From contig OMID01000042.1 of assembly GCA_900299005.1 (NCBI GenBank), positions 1-64,000 of the forward strand: a stretch of DNA of 64,000 nt, given 5' to 3'. Made by a program: the position numbers and the translations under genes. Below the pieces are notes generated by a model. The model saw nothing but the letters and a program-made list of their open reading frames with translations, searched no databases and was not told the DNA's origin. Positions 63,324-64,000 of this stretch are shown here, one piece after another (position 1 is the first letter of the stretch; each line of letters starts with the position of its first letter). This DNA is from Oxalobacteraceae bacterium. Its GTDB lineage: Bacteria; Pseudomonadota; Gammaproteobacteria; Burkholderiales; Burkholderiaceae_D.

Positions 63324-64000
63324 ATGGCAAGAAAATATTTCGGTACCGATGGCATACGCGGCAGCGTCGGCAGTTTGCCGATCACGCCCGATTTCGTGAT
63401 GCGACTTGGTTATGCTGCCGGCAAGGTGCTGGCGCGCAGCGAAGCACCGGGCACAGGCCGTCCAACTGTTCTGATCGGAAAAGACACGCGCATTTCCGGC
63501 TACATGCTCGAGGCCGCACTTGAAGCAGGGCTCACTGCAGCGGGTGTAGATGTGAAGCTGGCCGGACCTGTGCCGACCCCCGCAGTCGCCTACCTGACCA
63601 GAGCGCTGAGATTGTCCGCGGGTGTGGTGCTCTCTGCATCGCATAATCCTTATCAGGACAATGGCATCAAGTTTTTTTCAGCGCAAGGCAACAAACTGCC
63701 TGATGCAGTCGAACTGGAGATCGAGGCTACGCTGGAGCAAGCGATGGCATGCGTGAGTTCTGACAAACTTGGCCGCGCAAAACGCATCGACGATGCCCGT
63801 GGTCGGTACATCGAATTCTGCAAGAGTACTTTCCCCGGCGAACTCGATTTGCGCGGCATGAAGCTGGTGGTCGATTGCGCTCATGGCGCGGCCTATCACA
63901 TCGCGCCAGATGTGTTCCATGAGCTTGGCGCCGAGGTAACGGCTATCGGCAATCAGCCCAATGGTTTCAATATCAACGAGGGCTGTGGTGCAACGGCGCC
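63324..64000 (+). CDS. glmM: Phosphoglucosamine mutase (5' part, cut by the window end)
   Basis: About 225 residues from ATG 63324, then the window ends. The start [16 protein letters not shown] and the active-site Ser loop [16 protein letters not shown] (phosphoserine near residue 103) identify GlmM, which interconverts glucosamine-6- and -1-phosphate for UDP-GlcNAc synthesis. The frame is open to the last base with no anomaly. Confidence 0.95.
   Translation, partial: MARKYFGTDGIRGSVGSLPITPDFVMRLGYAAGKVLARSEAPGTGRPTVLIGKDTRISGYMLEAALEAGLTAAGVDVKLAGPVPTPAVAYLTRALRLSAGVVLSASHNPYQDNGIKFFSAQGNKLPDAVELEIEATLEQAMACVSSDKLGRAKRIDDARGRYIEFCKSTFPGELDLRGMKLVVDCAHGAAYHIAPDVFHELGAEVTAIGNQPNGFNINEGCGATA

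Overview
The window looks like chromosome from a betaproteobacterium. The evidence is the gene order carA-carB-greA-DUF4149 / yhbY / rlmE-ftsH-folP-glmM at the right end, together with Sox/flavocytochrome c sulfur-oxidation genes, a PQQ alcohol dehydrogenase and a pst-phoU-phoB-phoR operon of the type seen in Rhodocyclales, Nitrosomonadales and Burkholderiales. The genus cannot be fixed by reading. No rRNA, tRNA, CRISPR array, transposase or phage gene was seen.

Layout. 0-2.6 kb: end of an unidentified Cys-containing gene, then a TonB-dependent ferric-siderophore/citrate-type receptor behind a Fur-box-like site. 2.6-9 kb: sulfur oxidation, with a leftward operon fccA-fccB-(Cys-rich periplasmic protein)-(kappa-GST/DsbA-like protein) and a rightward cluster of a small secreted protein plus soxC-soxD-soxY-soxZ; soxXAB are not here. 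9-13.5 kb: two-component molybdenum hydroxylase iorAB with an xdhC-type maturation gene and a DUF1289 protein. 13.6-20.1 kb: a Pho box followed by pstC-pstA-pstB-phoU-phoB-phoR and a translationally coupled secreted metallophosphoesterase-like gene. 20-33.5 kb: accessory region rich in short secreted proteins (five members of one Adhesin_E-like family, a triple Cys-repeat protein, an HExxH protein), an acyl-CoA synthetase/thiolase pair, a di-heme DUF1111 protein, and a PQQ dehydrogenase with the Asp-Tyr-Asp signature of lanthanide enzymes plus its cytochrome c. 33.8-36.4 kb: an NMT1/THI5-type ABC transporter.

36.7-52 kb is dominated by phosphate physiology. pstS and ppk-sixA diverge from a shared region holding two opposed Pho boxes. 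A phoX alkaline phosphatase lies upstream of a four-gene overlapping operon (OlsB-type ornithine-lipid acyltransferase, PlcP-type phospholipase C, diacylglycerol glycosyltransferase, unknown four-helix membrane protein) that has its own three-heptamer Pho box. An exopolyphosphatase (ppx) follows. Read together with pst-phoBR, this encodes sensing of phosphate limitation, high-affinity uptake, organic-phosphate hydrolysis, polyphosphate turnover and replacement of membrane phospholipids by phosphorus-free lipids. It is the most interesting system in the window, and the membrane protein in the operon has no function I recognise.

53-64 kb is housekeeping: pyrimidine/arginine precursor synthesis (carAB), transcription elongation (greA), ribosome assembly and modification (yhbY, rlmE), membrane proteolysis (ftsH), folate (folP) and cell-wall precursor synthesis (glmM, cut by the window end).

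Two families of short non-coding repeats are scattered through the accessory parts. Family 1 (about 130 bp, three copies) lies against stop codons and carries a hairpin core. Family 2 is MITE-like, with terminal inverted repeats beginning AGAACCTATC; one copy is nested inside another behind the PQQ dehydrogenase gene and one has inserted in the pstS leader between the Pho box and the ribosome-binding site.
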